Assembly: GCF_946480305.1 (NCBI RefSeq)
Contig: NZ_CAMLJQ010000002.1
Location: 1 to 64,000 of the forward strand
Direction: 5' to 3'
DNA from: an uncultured Caldimonas sp.
GTDB taxonomy: Bacteria; Pseudomonadota; Gammaproteobacteria; Burkholderiales; Burkholderiaceae
Length of the DNA stretch: 64,000 bases
The notes below the pieces were generated by a model. It was not told where the DNA came from. It made no database searches and worked only from the letters and a program-made list of their open reading frames with translations. The position numbers and the translations under genes were made by a program. Positions 43,082 to 54,037 of the stretch are shown in pieces (position 1 is the first letter of the stretch; each line of letters starts with the position of its first letter).

Positions 43082-43966
43082 ATGTCTTCCTCGACCGAAT
43101 TCATCCTCACGCTGTCGTGCCAGGACAGCAAAGGCATCGTGTACGCCGTCTCCGGCCTGCTCTACCAGGCGGGCTGCAACATCATCGACTCGCAGCAGTT
43201 CGGCGACGTGCAGAGCCCGGACGGCACCGGCCTGTTCTTCATGCGCGTGCACTTCGAGGCGCCCGATCATCTGGCCGATGCGGCCACGCTCGACAAGCTG
43301 TTCTCCAACGTGCGCCAGCAGTTCGGCATGAACGCGAGCTTCCATGCGCTCGCGCGCAGGCCGCGGCTGCTGATCATGGTCAGCAAGCACGGGCACTGCC
43401 TGAACGACCTGCTGTTCCGCTGGCATTCGGGGCAGCTCGACGTCGAGATCCCGGCCATCGTCTCCAACCATCCGGACTTCGCCGAGCTGGCGCGCAGCTA
43501 CGGCATCGCGTTCCATCACCTGCCGCTGGCCGCCGGCGCGCCGGCCGAGGGCAAGCGCGCGCAGGAGCAGCAGGTGGAGCGGCTGGTCACCGAGCATGAG
43601 GTCGACCTGGTGGTGCTGGCGCGCTACATGCAGATCCTGAGCCCCGAGTTCTGCCAGTTCCTGGCCGGCCGTGCGATCAACATCCACCACAGCTTCCTGC
43701 CCAGCTTCAAGGGGGCCAAGCCGTACTACCAGGCGCATGACCGCGGCGTGAAGCTGATCGGCGCCACCGCCCACTACGTGACGGCCGACCTCGACGAAGG
43801 CCCGATCATCGAGCAGGACGTGGAGCGGGTCGACCACACGCTGAGCCCCGAGGACTTCACCGGGGTGGGCCGCGATGTCGAATGCGTCGTGCTGGCGCGT
43901 GCCGTGCGCTGGCACGTGGAGCACCGCGTGCTGATGAACGGGCACAAGACCGTCGTCTTCAAGTAG
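43082..43966 (+). CDS. purU: Formyltetrahydrofolate deformylase
   Basis: Predicted 294-residue enzyme that releases formate from 10-formyl-tetrahydrofolate, balancing one-carbon units. An N-terminal ACT domain (LSCQDSKGIVYAVSGLLYQA) is followed by a formyltransferase domain with catalytic N200 and H202 (INIHHSFLPSF) and D238 (ADLDEGPII). Normal length. The formate could be oxidised by the formate dehydrogenase 4 kb downstream; that link is inference. Confidence 0.95.
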   Translation: MSSSTEFILTLSCQDSKGIVYAVSGLLYQAGCNIIDSQQFGDVQSPDGTGLFFMRVHFEAPDHLADAATLDKLFSNVRQQFGMNASFHALARRPRLLIMVSKHGHCLNDLLFRWHSGQLDVEIPAIVSNHPDFAELARSYGIAFHHLPLAAGAPAEGKRAQEQQVERLVTEHEVDLVVLARYMQILSPEFCQFLAGRAINIHHSFLPSFKGAKPYYQAHDRGVKLIGATAHYVTADLDEGPIIEQDVERVDHTLSPEDFTGVGRDVECVVLARAVRWHVEHRVLMNGHKTVVFK

Positions 43967-43975
43967 GAGCACGCG

Positions 43976-44413
43976 ATGCCCAGACCCCAAGCCCTGCTCG
44001 CCTCGCCGGAAGAGACGGAAGCGCAGTTCTACGAAGCACTGCAACGCGGCGACATCGAGAAACTGATGGCCGTGTGGTCGGATGACGACGAGATCACCTG
44101 CGTGCACCCGGGCGGCCCGCGGCTCGTTGGGGCCGGCGCGATCCGCGCGGCCTTCGAGGCCATGTTCGCCAACGGCACGATCAACGTGCGGCCCGACAAG
44201 GTGCGCCGCGTGCACACGCTGACCACCGCCGTGCACAGCGTGCTCGAGAAGATCGAACTCGCGACGGCCGACGGCCTGCGCTCGGCCTACGTCGTCGCGA
44301 CCAACGTCTTCGTGAAGACGCCGCATGGCTGGCGGCTGGTGTGCCATCACGCCAGCCCCGGCAGCTCGCACGAGGTGCAGGACCTGTCGGAAGCGCCCTC
44401 CACACTGCACTGA
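43976..44413 (+). CDS. SnoaL/NTF2-like protein (DUF4440-type)
   Basis: Predicted 145-residue cone-shaped alpha/beta-barrel protein. Typical features are ASPEETEAQFYEALQRGDIE, WSDDDEITCVHPGGPRLVG and GWRLVCHHASPG. Members include ketosteroid-isomerase-like enzymes and stress proteins; the role is unknown. It begins 9 bases after purU and precedes the hydrolase gene, likely one operon. Confidence 0.85.
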   Translation: MPRPQALLASPEETEAQFYEALQRGDIEKLMAVWSDDDEITCVHPGGPRLVGAGAIRAAFEAMFANGTINVRPDKVRRVHTLTTAVHSVLEKIELATADGLRSAYVVATNVFVKTPHGWRLVCHHASPGSSHEVQDLSEAPSTLH

Positions 44414-44430
44414 GGGAGCGCGCGTCCGCC

Positions 44431-45411
44431 ATGCAGGCCTACCGTTCGCCGCGCTGGCTGGTCGGCGGCAACCTGCAGACCATCTGGCCGGCGCTGTTCT
44501 CCCGGCGCTTCCTGGGCCCCCGGCCCACCTACACGCGCGAACGCTGGCACACGCCGGACGGCGATTTCGTCGACGTCGACCGGCTCGTGTATGCGGCCGA
44601 ACCACCGGCCGCGCAGGCACCGCTGCTGGTGCTGTTCCATGGCCTGGAAGGGTCGTCGCGCAGCCACTATGCGGAAGCCTTTGCGCACTTTGCGCACCAG
44701 CGCCGGTGGCATTACGCGGTGCCGCACTTCCGCGGCTGCTCGGGCGAGTTGAACCTCGCGCCGCGCGCCTACCACTCGGGCGACTACGAGGAGGTGGGCT
44801 GGATGCTCGCGCGGCTGCGTGCGACGCATCGCGGGCCGATGCTTGCGGTCGGCGTTTCGCTCGGCGGCAACGCCTTGCTGCGCTGGGCCGAAGAAGCAGG
44901 CGACGAGGCCGCTCGTACCGTCCGGGCCGTCTGCGCGGTGAGTTCGCCGATCGACCTGGCCGCGGGCGGCGCGGCCATCGACAGCGGCTTCAACCGCCAG
45001 GTGTATGCGCGGATGTTCCTCAAGACGATGAAGCCCAAGGCATTGCGCAAGCTGGCACAGCACCCGGGGCTGTTCGATGCGCAGCGGCTGCAGCGTGCGC
45101 GCACGCTGTACGAGTTCGACAACGTGTTCACGGCGCCGCTGCACGGCTTTCGCGACACCGACGACTACTGGGCGCGCGCATCGGCCAAGCCGCACCTGGC
45201 ACGCATCCGCGTGCCGGCGCTGGTGCTCAATGCGCGCAACGACCCCTTCGTGCCGGCCGCATGCCTGCCTCGCGAGGGCGAGGTGGGCGAGTTCGTCACG
45301 CTGTGGCAGCCCCCGCACGGGGGTCACGTCGGCTTCCCCGGCGGCGGCTGGCCGGGTCACGTCTTGACACTGCCTGAAAAGGTCCTGGACTGGATGCAGT
45401 CCCGACTTTGA
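44431..45411 (+). CDS. Alpha/beta hydrolase of the YheT/ABHD family
   Basis: Predicted 326-residue hydrolase. The N-terminal SPRWLVGGNLQTIWPALFSR and HFRGCSGELNLAPRAYHSGD are signatures of the YheT (UPF0017) group. Catalytic residues: Ser in GVSLGGNALL, Asp in NARNDPFVP, His in GGHVGFPGG. Probably a cytoplasmic esterase of unknown substrate. ATG 44431 follows TGAGGGAG; the open frame continues upstream inside the previous gene. Confidence 0.9.
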   Translation: MQAYRSPRWLVGGNLQTIWPALFSRRFLGPRPTYTRERWHTPDGDFVDVDRLVYAAEPPAAQAPLLVLFHGLEGSSRSHYAEAFAHFAHQRRWHYAVPHFRGCSGELNLAPRAYHSGDYEEVGWMLARLRATHRGPMLAVGVSLGGNALLRWAEEAGDEAARTVRAVCAVSSPIDLAAGGAAIDSGFNRQVYARMFLKTMKPKALRKLAQHPGLFDAQRLQRARTLYEFDNVFTAPLHGFRDTDDYWARASAKPHLARIRVPALVLNARNDPFVPAACLPREGEVGEFVTLWQPPHGGHVGFPGGGWPGHVLTLPEKVLDWMQSRL

Positions 45412-45457
45412 GCGACGATCGCAGGTCCGACCATTCCGGCCCAGGGACGACAGACAC

Positions 45458-45994
45458 ATGGACGACATCGTCAAGGCGGCACTGAAGAAGTGGCCCAACG
45501 TGCCGGCCTGTCACGGCTGGCTCGCACTCGACGCACGTGGCGACTGGTACATGCGCGACGAGCGCATCCAGGCGGCCGGCCCCTTCCCGGAAGTGAAGGG
45601 CAGCCGCATCACGCACGACAAGCTCAAGGAGTTCATCCACCGCAACTATGCGGCCGACGAGCAAGGCGCATGGTTCTTCCAGAACGGCCCGCAGCGGGTC
45701 TATGTGGAACTCGAAGTCGCCCCGTGGGTATGGCGCCTGCAGGCCGACCCGGCGGGCCCTGTGCTGATCGGCGCCCACACCGGCGCACCGGCGCAGTACG
45801 AGTCGGCGTGGCTCGACGAGCACGGCCGGCTTTTCCTGGCGACCGACCTCGGCCTCGGCGTGGTGCACACGCTCGACATGGAAGCCGCGTCACAGGCCGT
45901 CGAATCCGGCCTGTGGCAGGTGCAGGACGTGAAGTTCGGCGAACTGCCCGCACGTTTCGGCTATGTGCTGAGCCCGCAACGCACAGTCGCTTGA
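45458..45994 (+). CDS. Conserved hypothetical protein (DUF2946-like)
   Basis: Predicted 178-residue soluble protein with many Trp and Tyr. It begins MDDIVKAALKKWPNVPACHG and contains GAWFFQNGPQRVYVELE and FLATDLGLGVVHTLD. I recognise the pattern as a Burkholderiales family often called DUF2946, from memory only. Function unknown. A strong terminator follows. Confidence 0.72.
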   Translation: MDDIVKAALKKWPNVPACHGWLALDARGDWYMRDERIQAAGPFPEVKGSRITHDKLKEFIHRNYAADEQGAWFFQNGPQRVYVELEVAPWVWRLQADPAGPVLIGAHTGAPAQYESAWLDEHGRLFLATDLGLGVVHTLDMEAASQAVESGLWQVQDVKFGELPARFGYVLSPQRTVA

Positions 45995-46016
45995 AACACT
46001 GGCGGCGGAAAAGCAA

Positions 46017-46038
46017 AAGGCCGGGGCGACCCGGCCTT
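46017..46038. terminator. Intrinsic terminator, bidirectional
   Basis: Stem AAGGCCGGG (46017-46025), GCGA loop, stem CCCGGCCTT (46030-46038), then TTT and a T-rich stretch. It separates the plus-strand gene ending at 45994 from the minus-strand cytochrome c gene ending at 46083 and can serve both. Confidence 0.88.
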
Positions 46039-46082
46039 TTTGTTTGCAGATTTTTGTTTGCGAATGTCAGCGCGTCATGCCG

Positions 46083-46973
46083 TCACTTGGCGGCGTTGAC
46101 CATGTAGGTCACGACGGCCTTGATGTCGGCATCGGACGCATTGGCGGCGCCACCTTTCGGCGGCATGGCGCCCTTGCCCTTGATGGCGCTGGCGGTGAGG
46201 ACGTCGATGCCCTGCGCGATGCGCGGGGCCCACTGGGCCTTGTCACCGAACTTCGGCGCACCGGCCACGCCGGCCGCGTGACAGGCCACGCAAGCCTGGT
46301 TGTAGAGCGCGGCAGCGTTGTCCGCAGCCGGCGCCGCGGCCGCAGGAGCGGCAGCCGCCTGGGTGGCCGCTGCAACGGCAGCGGCGGCGTTCTGGGTGGC
46401 CGCCACGTCAGACGCGGCCGGCTCGGTGGCCGGGGCCGCGGCCGTGGCGGCCGGAGCAGCTTGAGGCTCGGGCAGCTTGCCACCCGACTGGTTGGCCATG
46501 TAGACCACGGCACGGCCGATCTCGAGGTCGGTGAAATCGCCGCCGCCCTGCGGGCCCATCGCGCCCTTGCCCTTGAGCGCGGAGGTGAGCAGCACTTCGT
46601 AGCCCTGCGACAGGCGCGGCCCCCAGGCCGCTGCGTCACCCAGCTTCGGGGCGCCAGCCGCGCCGGTGGCGTGGCAGGCCGCGCATTGAGCGGTAAAAAC
46701 CTGCTCGCCGGTCTTCAGCGTGGCGGGGTTGGACAGGTCGCGCAGCTCGACGGTGCCGACCGGCTGGATGCGGCGCATCACCGCTTCTTCGCTCAGGCCG
46801 TCGCTGCCGGCGCCGGCACGCTTGTCGGCCGCCACGTAAGTGACCAGCAGGATGATGCCGATGATGGGGACCAGAAACGCGAACAGCACCGTGACGATCA
46901 GCTGCTTGGGCGTCTTGATCGGGCCTTCGTGGGGGCCGTCGTGTTCGTCGTGCGTGTGTTGGTTGTCGCTCAT
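46083..46973 (-). CDS. Membrane-anchored dihaem cytochrome c (CccA-like)
   Basis: Predicted 296-residue electron carrier. A His/Asp-rich N-terminus (DNQHTHDEHDGPHEGPI) precedes one membrane segment at about 25-47. Two class-I haem domains follow: CAACH and CVACH, each with a downstream GKGAMGPQGG or GKGAMPPKGG carrying the Met ligand. They are joined by a long Ala/Pro/Thr linker. The second haem domain repeats the first. It probably passes electrons to a terminal oxidase. ATG 46973 follows a TATAAT box about 70 bases upstream. Confidence 0.92.
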   Translation of the reverse strand: MSDNQHTHDEHDGPHEGPIKTPKQLIVTVLFAFLVPIIGIILLVTYVAADKRAGAGSDGLSEEAVMRRIQPVGTVELRDLSNPATLKTGEQVFTAQCAACHATGAAGAPKLGDAAAWGPRLSQGYEVLLTSALKGKGAMGPQGGGDFTDLEIGRAVVYMANQSGGKLPEPQAAPAATAAAPATEPAASDVAATQNAAAAVAAATQAAAAPAAAAPAADNAAALYNQACVACHAAGVAGAPKFGDKAQWAPRIAQGIDVLTASAIKGKGAMPPKGGAANASDADIKAVVTYMVNAAK

Positions 46974-47043
46974 GGGGCTCGATCCTTGACTGCGGGAGCG
47001 TGTGTTTGGAAGTGTGGCGGGCGTCCCGGCGCAAAACTTCGGG

Positions 47044-47049
47044 ATTATA
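47044..47049 (-). promoter_or_regulatory. Probable -10 box for the cytochrome c gene
   Basis: The minus strand reads TATAAT here, a perfect -10 hexamer, about 70 bases before the cytochrome start. No good -35 hexamer is visible at 16-18 bases, so an activator may be needed. Confidence 0.45.
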
Positions 47050-47197
47050 CGGGGCGACCCAGCGGCACCGGAGCGGGCACGATGGAGCGAATGGCGAGAT
47101 GCGCACGATCTCCGAGCACGGTGCTCGGCGGGCACGCACCGCCTCGCCGAAACGTGCACCATAGATGCCCAACTCCCCGCCCGCACGCCGCCCGCCG

Positions 47198-48912
<1,715 letters not shown>

Positions 48913-48916
<4 letters not shown>

Positions 48917-51705
48917 GCACCGACACGCTCACCTTCTCGCTCGACGGTCGCCCGCTGGATGCGCGGCCGGGCGAGAGCATCCTGCAGGCCGCCCAGCGCC
49001 ACGGGGTCGAGATTCCGCATCTGTGCCACAAAGAGGGCCTCACACCCGCCGGCAACTGCCGCGCGTGTGTGGTCGAGATCGCGGGAGAACGGGTGTTGGC
49101 CCCTTCGTGCTGCCGCGCACCAACGCCCGGCATGCAGGTCTCCAGCGCCAGCGACCGCGCCCGCTCGGCACAGAAGATGGTGCTGGAACTGCTGCTGTCC
49201 GACATGCCCGAAGCGGCCTACACGCGCGACAACGAACTCGACCGCTGGGCGCTGCACCTCGGCATCGGCCGGCCGCGCTTCGACGCGCGGGCCCAGCCGG
49301 CGGCCGACACCTCCCACCCGGCCATCGCAGTCAACCTGGACGCCTGCATCCAGTGCACTCGCTGCGAGTGCGCCTGCCGCGACGAGCAGGCGAACGACGT
49401 GATCGGCCTGGCGCTGCGCGGCCCGCACGCGAAGATCGTGTTCGACATGGACGACCCGATGGGCGCCTCCACCTGCGTCGGCTGCGGCGAATGCGTGCAG
49501 GCCTGCCCCACCGGCGCGCTGGCACCGGCGGGCGCCGCCGCACTGCAGGTGGCCGACAAGCAGGTCGCATCGGTGTGCCCGTATTGCGGCGTGGGCTGCC
49601 AGCTCACCTATCACGTGAAGGACAACCGCATCCTGCGCGTCGAAGGCCGTGACGGCCCCGCCAACCACGGCCGCCTGTGCGTGAAAGGCCGCTACGGGTT
49701 CGATTACGCGCACCATCCGCAACGGCTCACGCAACCGCTGGTCCGCCGGGCCGACGCGCCGCCGAAGCAAGGCAGCTTCTCGATGGACCCGTCACGCTGG
49801 CAGGAGGTGTTCCGCCCGGCGACGTGGGACGAAGCGCTCGACCTTGCCGGCGGCCGGCTGCGCGAGATCCGCGACACGCACGGCAAGCGCGCGCTTGCGG
49901 GTTTCGGCTCGGCCAAGGGCAGCAACGAGGAGGCCTACCTGTTCCAGAAGCTGGTGCGCACCGGCTTCGGCAGCAACAACGTCGACCACTGCACCCGGCT
50001 GTGCCATGCGTCGTCGGTCGCGGCTTTGCTCGAAGGCATCGGCTCCGGCGCCGTGTCGAACCCGGTGATGGACGTGACGAAGGCCGAGCTCGTCATCGTG
50101 ATCGGCGCCAACCCCACGGTGAACCACCCGGTGGCGGCCACGTGGATCAAGAACGCCGTGCGGCGCGGCACGAAGCTCGTGCTGTGCGACCCGCGCCGCT
50201 CCGACCTGGCCCGCCATGCCTGGCGGCATCTGCAGTTCAAGGCCGACACCGACGTGGCGCTGCTGAACGCGATGATGCACGTCATCGTGCACGAGGGCCT
50301 GGTCGACGAAGCCTTCATCGCTGCGCGCACGATCGGCTACGACGAGCTGAAGCGCAACGTCGAAGGCTACGCACCAGAGGCAATGGCGCCGGTGTGCGGC
50401 ATCGACGCGGCCACTCTCCGCGAGGTGGCCCGCGCCTATGCCACCTCGCGCGCGTCGATGATCCTGTGGGGCATGGGCATCAGCCAGCACGTGCACGGCA
50501 CCGACAACGCGCGCTGCCTGATCGCGCTGGCGCTGATGACCGGCCAGATCGGCCGCCCCGGCACCGGGCTGCATCCGCTGCGCGGCCAGAACAACGTGCA
50601 GGGTGCGTCGGATGCCGGGCTGATCCCGATGATGTATCCCGACTACCAGCGCGTCGACAGCCCGCAGGCCAAGGCCAAGTTCGAGCTGCTGTGGGGCACA
50701 CCGCTCGACGACCGCCCAGGCCTCACGGTGGTCGAAGTGATGAACGCCGCGCTTGCGGGCGAGGTGCGCGGCATGTACATCATGGGCGAGAACCCGGCGA
50801 TGTCGGACCCCGATGCGAACCATGCACGCGAAGCGCTCGCCGCGCTCGACCACCTGGTGGTGCAGGACATCTTCCTGACCGAAACCGCCTACCTGGCCGA
50901 CGTGGTGCTGCCGGCCAGCGCCTTCCCCGAGAAGACCGGCAGCTTCACGAACACCGACCGGCTGGTGCAGATCGGCCGCCAGGCCATCGACCCGCCCGGC
51001 GATGCGCGCCAGGACCTGTGGATCATCCAGCAGATGGCCCGCCGCCTCGGCCTGGACTGGCACCACGAGCACCCGCGCGAGGTGTTCGACGAAATGCGCC
51101 GCGGCATGCACAGCATTGCCGGCATCACCTGGGAGCGGCTGGAGCGCGAGCATGCGGTGACCTACCCCTGCCCGGAAGAAGGCGCGCCCGGGCAGCCGGT
51201 GGTCTTCACCGAGCAGTTCCCCACGCCCACCGGCCGCGCGCGCTTCGTGCCCGCGGACGTGATCCCTGCCGACGAGCGGCCGGACGCCGACTACCCGCTG
51301 GTGCTCATCACCGGCCGCCAGCTCGAACACTGGCACACCGGCAGCATGACCCGCCGCACCGGTGTGCTCGATGCGATCGAGCCGGACCCGGTCGCGCTGG
51401 TGCACCCGCTCGACCTGCAGGCCCTGGGTGTCGCCCCGGGCGACGTGATCACGCTGCAATCGCGCCGCGGCGAGGTGTCGCTCTACGCCCGCGCCGACGA
51501 CAGCTCGCCGCCCGGCGCCATCTTCGTGCCCTTCTGCTACTACGAGGCCGCCATCAACAAGCTGACCAACCCGGCGCTCGACCCGTACGGCAAGATCCCC
51601 GAGTTCAAGTACTGCGCGATCCGCGCGTTGCCCGGCGGCAGCGTGTCGCAACGCACGGGGTATGGCGGTGCGCCGCGGGGGTTTGCCGAGAACGAGTTAC
51701 CATAG
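48913..51705 (+). CDS. NAD-dependent formate dehydrogenase alpha subunit (Mo/W-bis-MGD, FDH1-like)
   Basis: Predicted 930-residue catalytic subunit. Order: NuoG-type [2Fe-2S] domain (C38, C49, C52, C66/67); two [4Fe-4S] sites (C145/148/151/155 and C188/191/194/198); a further [4Fe-4S] site (C222, C225, C229, C256); then the Mo/W-bis-MGD domain with active-site C364-H365 in CTRLCHASSV, a cysteine rather than selenocysteine. Residues 90-135 lack the Cys cluster of NuoG, as in FDH1. Start ATG 48913 overlaps the beta-subunit stop (ATGA). No fdsC/fdsD chaperone genes are adjacent. Metal choice (Mo or W) is unresolved. Confidence 0.93.
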
Positions 51706-51713
51706 CGGCCTTT

Positions 51714-51789
51714 GCGCCCGTAGCTCAGTGGATAGAGTATTGGCCTCCGAAGCCAAGGGTCGCTGGTTCGATCCCAGCCGGGCGCGCCA
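51714..51789 (+). tRNA. tRNA-Arg (anticodon CCG)
   Basis: A full cloverleaf can be drawn: acceptor GCGCCCG with CGGGCGC, D arm GCTC...GAGT, anticodon arm TTGGC-CTCCGAA-GCCAA with anticodon CCG reading CGG codons, T arm GCTGG-TTCGATC-CCAGC. CCA is encoded at 51787-51789. A terminator follows. tRNA-Arg genes are frequent integration sites, but no integrase is found. Confidence 0.97.
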
Positions 51790-51795
51790 AAGACA

Positions 51796-51828
51796 AGCAA
51801 CGCCAGCCTCATGCTGGCGTTTTGCTTT
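51796..51828 (+). terminator. Intrinsic terminator after the tRNA
   Basis: Stem AACGCCAGC (51799-51807), loop CTCAT, stem GCTGGCGTT (51813-51821), then TTGCTTTT. Confidence 0.88.
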
Positions 51829-51965
51829 TCAGCGCACGCCCGCAGCGCGTGTCCCCTCTTTCTGGTACGTGCCCGCCGCGCCCTAGGGATAGGTCGGCAG
51901 CCGCCGCGCCGGGAACATTCGCCTCCGTGAACTCGTGGCCTGGCGGCCACCCAACGGAGCAAGCG

Positions 51966-52619
51966 ATGCACGCATTTTCGACACTCGATCTCGGCGACCC
52001 CAAGGACGCCCGCACCTGGGTCAAAGGCTGCACGGCCAAGAGCCTGCGCGAGGAACACTGCATCCTGTCGATGTCGCCCACGACGGAGCAGCTCACCGCG
52101 TTCTTCCAGGGCGAGCCGGACTGGGTGTACTTCAGCGGCCACTACAACCGGCGGCAGCTGTGGGGCGACAAGTCGCTGGCACAGATCGACTTCGACCGCG
52201 ACAACGTGACGCTGAAAGTGCGCGGCCAGCAGACCGTGCTCAAGAAGGGCACTGGCGCGCTCGCACTGGCCGAAAGCGCAAAGCTGGTGATCTGGGGCGG
52301 CTGCAACGCACTGGCGCGCGAGCCGGACGTGAAAGTGCTGCGCGAACTGTTCCGCAATGCCACGTTGCTCGGGTACTCGGACTTCACCGGCGTGGCGATC
52401 AACAACGCGATGCTGGGCGGCGGCTTCATCAAGCGAGCGTTCTTCCAGCGCATCACCTCCAGCGCGCCGAGCAGCCAGGAGATCGTCAACGCCTGGATGG
52501 GCACCGCCAAGGCCGGCTACACCGGCAACTCGCTGCAGCTGCGCTTCCGGGCCGTCGGCACCGATGGGCAGGAATGGAAGCTGGTGGATGGCAAGGTCGT
52601 GAAGGGCGTCAAGTACTGA
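51966..52619 (+). CDS. Uncharacterised protein with a caspase/CHAT-like His-Cys pattern
   Basis: Predicted 217-residue soluble protein not recognised as a named family. A hydrophobic strand ends in H59 (DWVYFSGHYN), a second strand ends in C113 (AKLVIWGGCNAL), followed by a third strand LLGYSDFTGVAINNAML. This His-54 residues-Cys spacing on successive strands resembles the catalytic dyad of clan CD cysteine peptidases (caspase, CHAT, clostripain), which is an inference from the pattern alone. GGAG precedes ATG 51966. The gene stands alone downstream of tRNA-Arg, with 137 bases of non-coding sequence after the terminator. Confidence 0.72.
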   Translation: MHAFSTLDLGDPKDARTWVKGCTAKSLREEHCILSMSPTTEQLTAFFQGEPDWVYFSGHYNRRQLWGDKSLAQIDFDRDNVTLKVRGQQTVLKKGTGALALAESAKLVIWGGCNALAREPDVKVLRELFRNATLLGYSDFTGVAINNAMLGGGFIKRAFFQRITSSAPSSQEIVNAWMGTAKAGYTGNSLQLRFRAVGTDGQEWKLVDGKVVKGVKY

Positions 52620-52779
52620 GTGCCTCGAGGCTCCGCCACCTGCCGAGGCGTCGCGCACCTGGTGCGTGCATGCTCGAAAGCCCGGGCGCTGCTTCATCGG
52701 CAAGAAAGTGCGTGATTGGTGACACACGTTGCGCCATCGCGGGTTGAGGCAGACCCGCCGCCTCGTTTACGCTCGCGCC

Positions 52780-53829
52780 ATGTTCCGCCTGCCTGACGGC
52801 CCTTCGCGCCCCTCGAGCCCTTTGCGACCCGCCGCGCTGCTGGCGGCCTTCACGCTGGCCGCCATGCTGGCCGGCTGCGCGTCCGGCCCCGCGCCGAGCA
52901 AACGCGGCGGCGGCTACTACGAAGACGACGGTCCCGGCAGCAACCCGCCGGCCGACGCCGGCAAGGTGCCCGATGCCGAGCCTCGCGTCGAGCCGTTCGG
53001 CCGGGGCACGATGCGCCCCTACACGGTGATGGGCCGCAGCTACACGCCGATCACCGAGGACCGCCCGTTCCGCCAGCGCGGCATCGCGTCGTGGTACGGC
53101 CGCAAGTTCCACGGCAAGCGCACCGCGAGCGGCGAAACCTACGACATGTACGGCATGACCGCCGCCCACCCCACGCTGCCCATCCCGAGCTATGTGCGCG
53201 TGCGACATGTGGCCTCCGGCCGCGAGGTGATCGTGCGGGTGAACGACCGCGGGCCCTTCCACGCCAACCGGATCATCGACCTGAGCTATGCAGCGGCGCT
53301 CAAGCTCGGCTTCGTGACGCGCGGCAGCGCCGAAGTCGAGATCGAGCGCATCACGCACGACGAGATCCGGGCCGGCACCTGGCGGCAGCGCGGTGGCGAC
53401 GAGATGCGCGTGGCGCAGAGCACGCCGGTCGATGCAGTGCCTCCCCCTTCGCCGACCGCACCGGCTGCGACGCAGCCTTCCACCCCGACGCCGCCGCCAC
53501 TGGCGCCGGCGGCACCCGCGGCCGTCGTGCCGGTGGTTCAGCCCGCTGCGCCGGCTGCACCGGCCGCACCGGCCGCGCCTGCCGCTGCCGCCGCGGCGCC
53601 GGGCTTCTGGGTGCAGCTCGGCGCCTTCCGACAACGCGACGGCGCCGAGACCTTCCACCGCCGAGTCGCGGGTGAGGCCAGCTGGTTGTCGCCGCTGCTG
53701 TCCATCCTCGACGACGCGCCGTTGTTCCGCCTTCAGGCTGGTCCCTATGCCACCCGAGACGAAGCGACCAGCATCGCCGAGCGGGTGCGCGAGGCGCTCA
53801 AGCTGGTGCCGCTGGTCGTGGAGAGGTAG
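52780..53829 (+). CDS. rlpA: Septal ring lytic transglycosylase RlpA lipoprotein
   Basis: Predicted 349-residue lipoprotein (lipobox LAGC at about residue 33). The double-psi beta-barrel domain is clear: GIASWYGRKFHGKRTASGE, YDMYGMTAAHPTLP and VNDRGPFHANRIIDLSYAAA, with catalytic-type Asp in VNDRGPF. An Ala/Pro-rich linker leads to a C-terminal SPOR domain (WVQLGAFRQRDGAETF), which binds denuded septal glycan. ATG 52780 gives a normal lipoprotein leader. Its stop codon directly adjoins a dispersed repeat. Confidence 0.93.
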   Translation: MFRLPDGPSRPSSPLRPAALLAAFTLAAMLAGCASGPAPSKRGGGYYEDDGPGSNPPADAGKVPDAEPRVEPFGRGTMRPYTVMGRSYTPITEDRPFRQRGIASWYGRKFHGKRTASGETYDMYGMTAAHPTLPIPSYVRVRHVASGREVIVRVNDRGPFHANRIIDLSYAAALKLGFVTRGSAEVEIERITHDEIRAGTWRQRGGDEMRVAQSTPVDAVPPPSPTAPAATQPSTPTPPPLAPAAPAAVVPVVQPAAPAAPAAPAAPAAAAAAPGFWVQLGAFRQRDGAETFHRRVAGEASWLSPLLSILDDAPLFRLQAGPYATRDEATSIAERVREALKLVPLVVER

Positions 53830-53910
53830 ACCCCCCCCTACGCGCTACGCGCGCCCCCCCAGGGGGGCGGCACCAGCGGACCGGCGGAGCCGGATCCGCG
53901 GTGCCACTCG
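53829..53910. repeat. Dispersed repeat, copy A (inverted copy at 61631-61709)
   Basis: About 80 bases that recur in inverted orientation at 61631-61709 with few differences. It contains CTACGCG/GCGCGC runs, GCCCCCC with GGGGGGC, and a near-palindrome GCGGACCGGC/GCCGGATCCGC. It starts at the last base of the rlpA stop codon and may act as a terminator. Confidence 0.85.
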
Positions 53911-53969
53911 GCCGGCGGGCGTGGTACGAGGTCGGATCTCGGCCGGCGGGCGCGGTACGAGGTCGGATG
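53908..53969. repeat. Two tandem 31-bp direct repeats
   Basis: Unit 1 at 53908-53938 and unit 2 at 53939-53969 differ at two positions; both contain GGCCGGCGGGCG and GGTACGAGGTCGGAT. They lie between the dispersed repeat and rsmI. No gene is seen in 53830-54037. Confidence 0.8.
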
Positions 53970-54037
53970 TTTGGGGTCAGCGACTGATACGCACCGCCGG
54001 GGCGCATCAGCGGACCGCCGAAGGTCGACGGCGCGGA

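Noticed and set aside
49792..51651. 619-codon frame antisense to the formate dehydrogenase alpha subunit
   Set aside because: Low-complexity antisense frame without domain signal.
51714..52619. Genomic island inserted at tRNA-Arg
   Set aside because: No integrase and no duplicated tRNA 3' end found downstream; base composition is unchanged.
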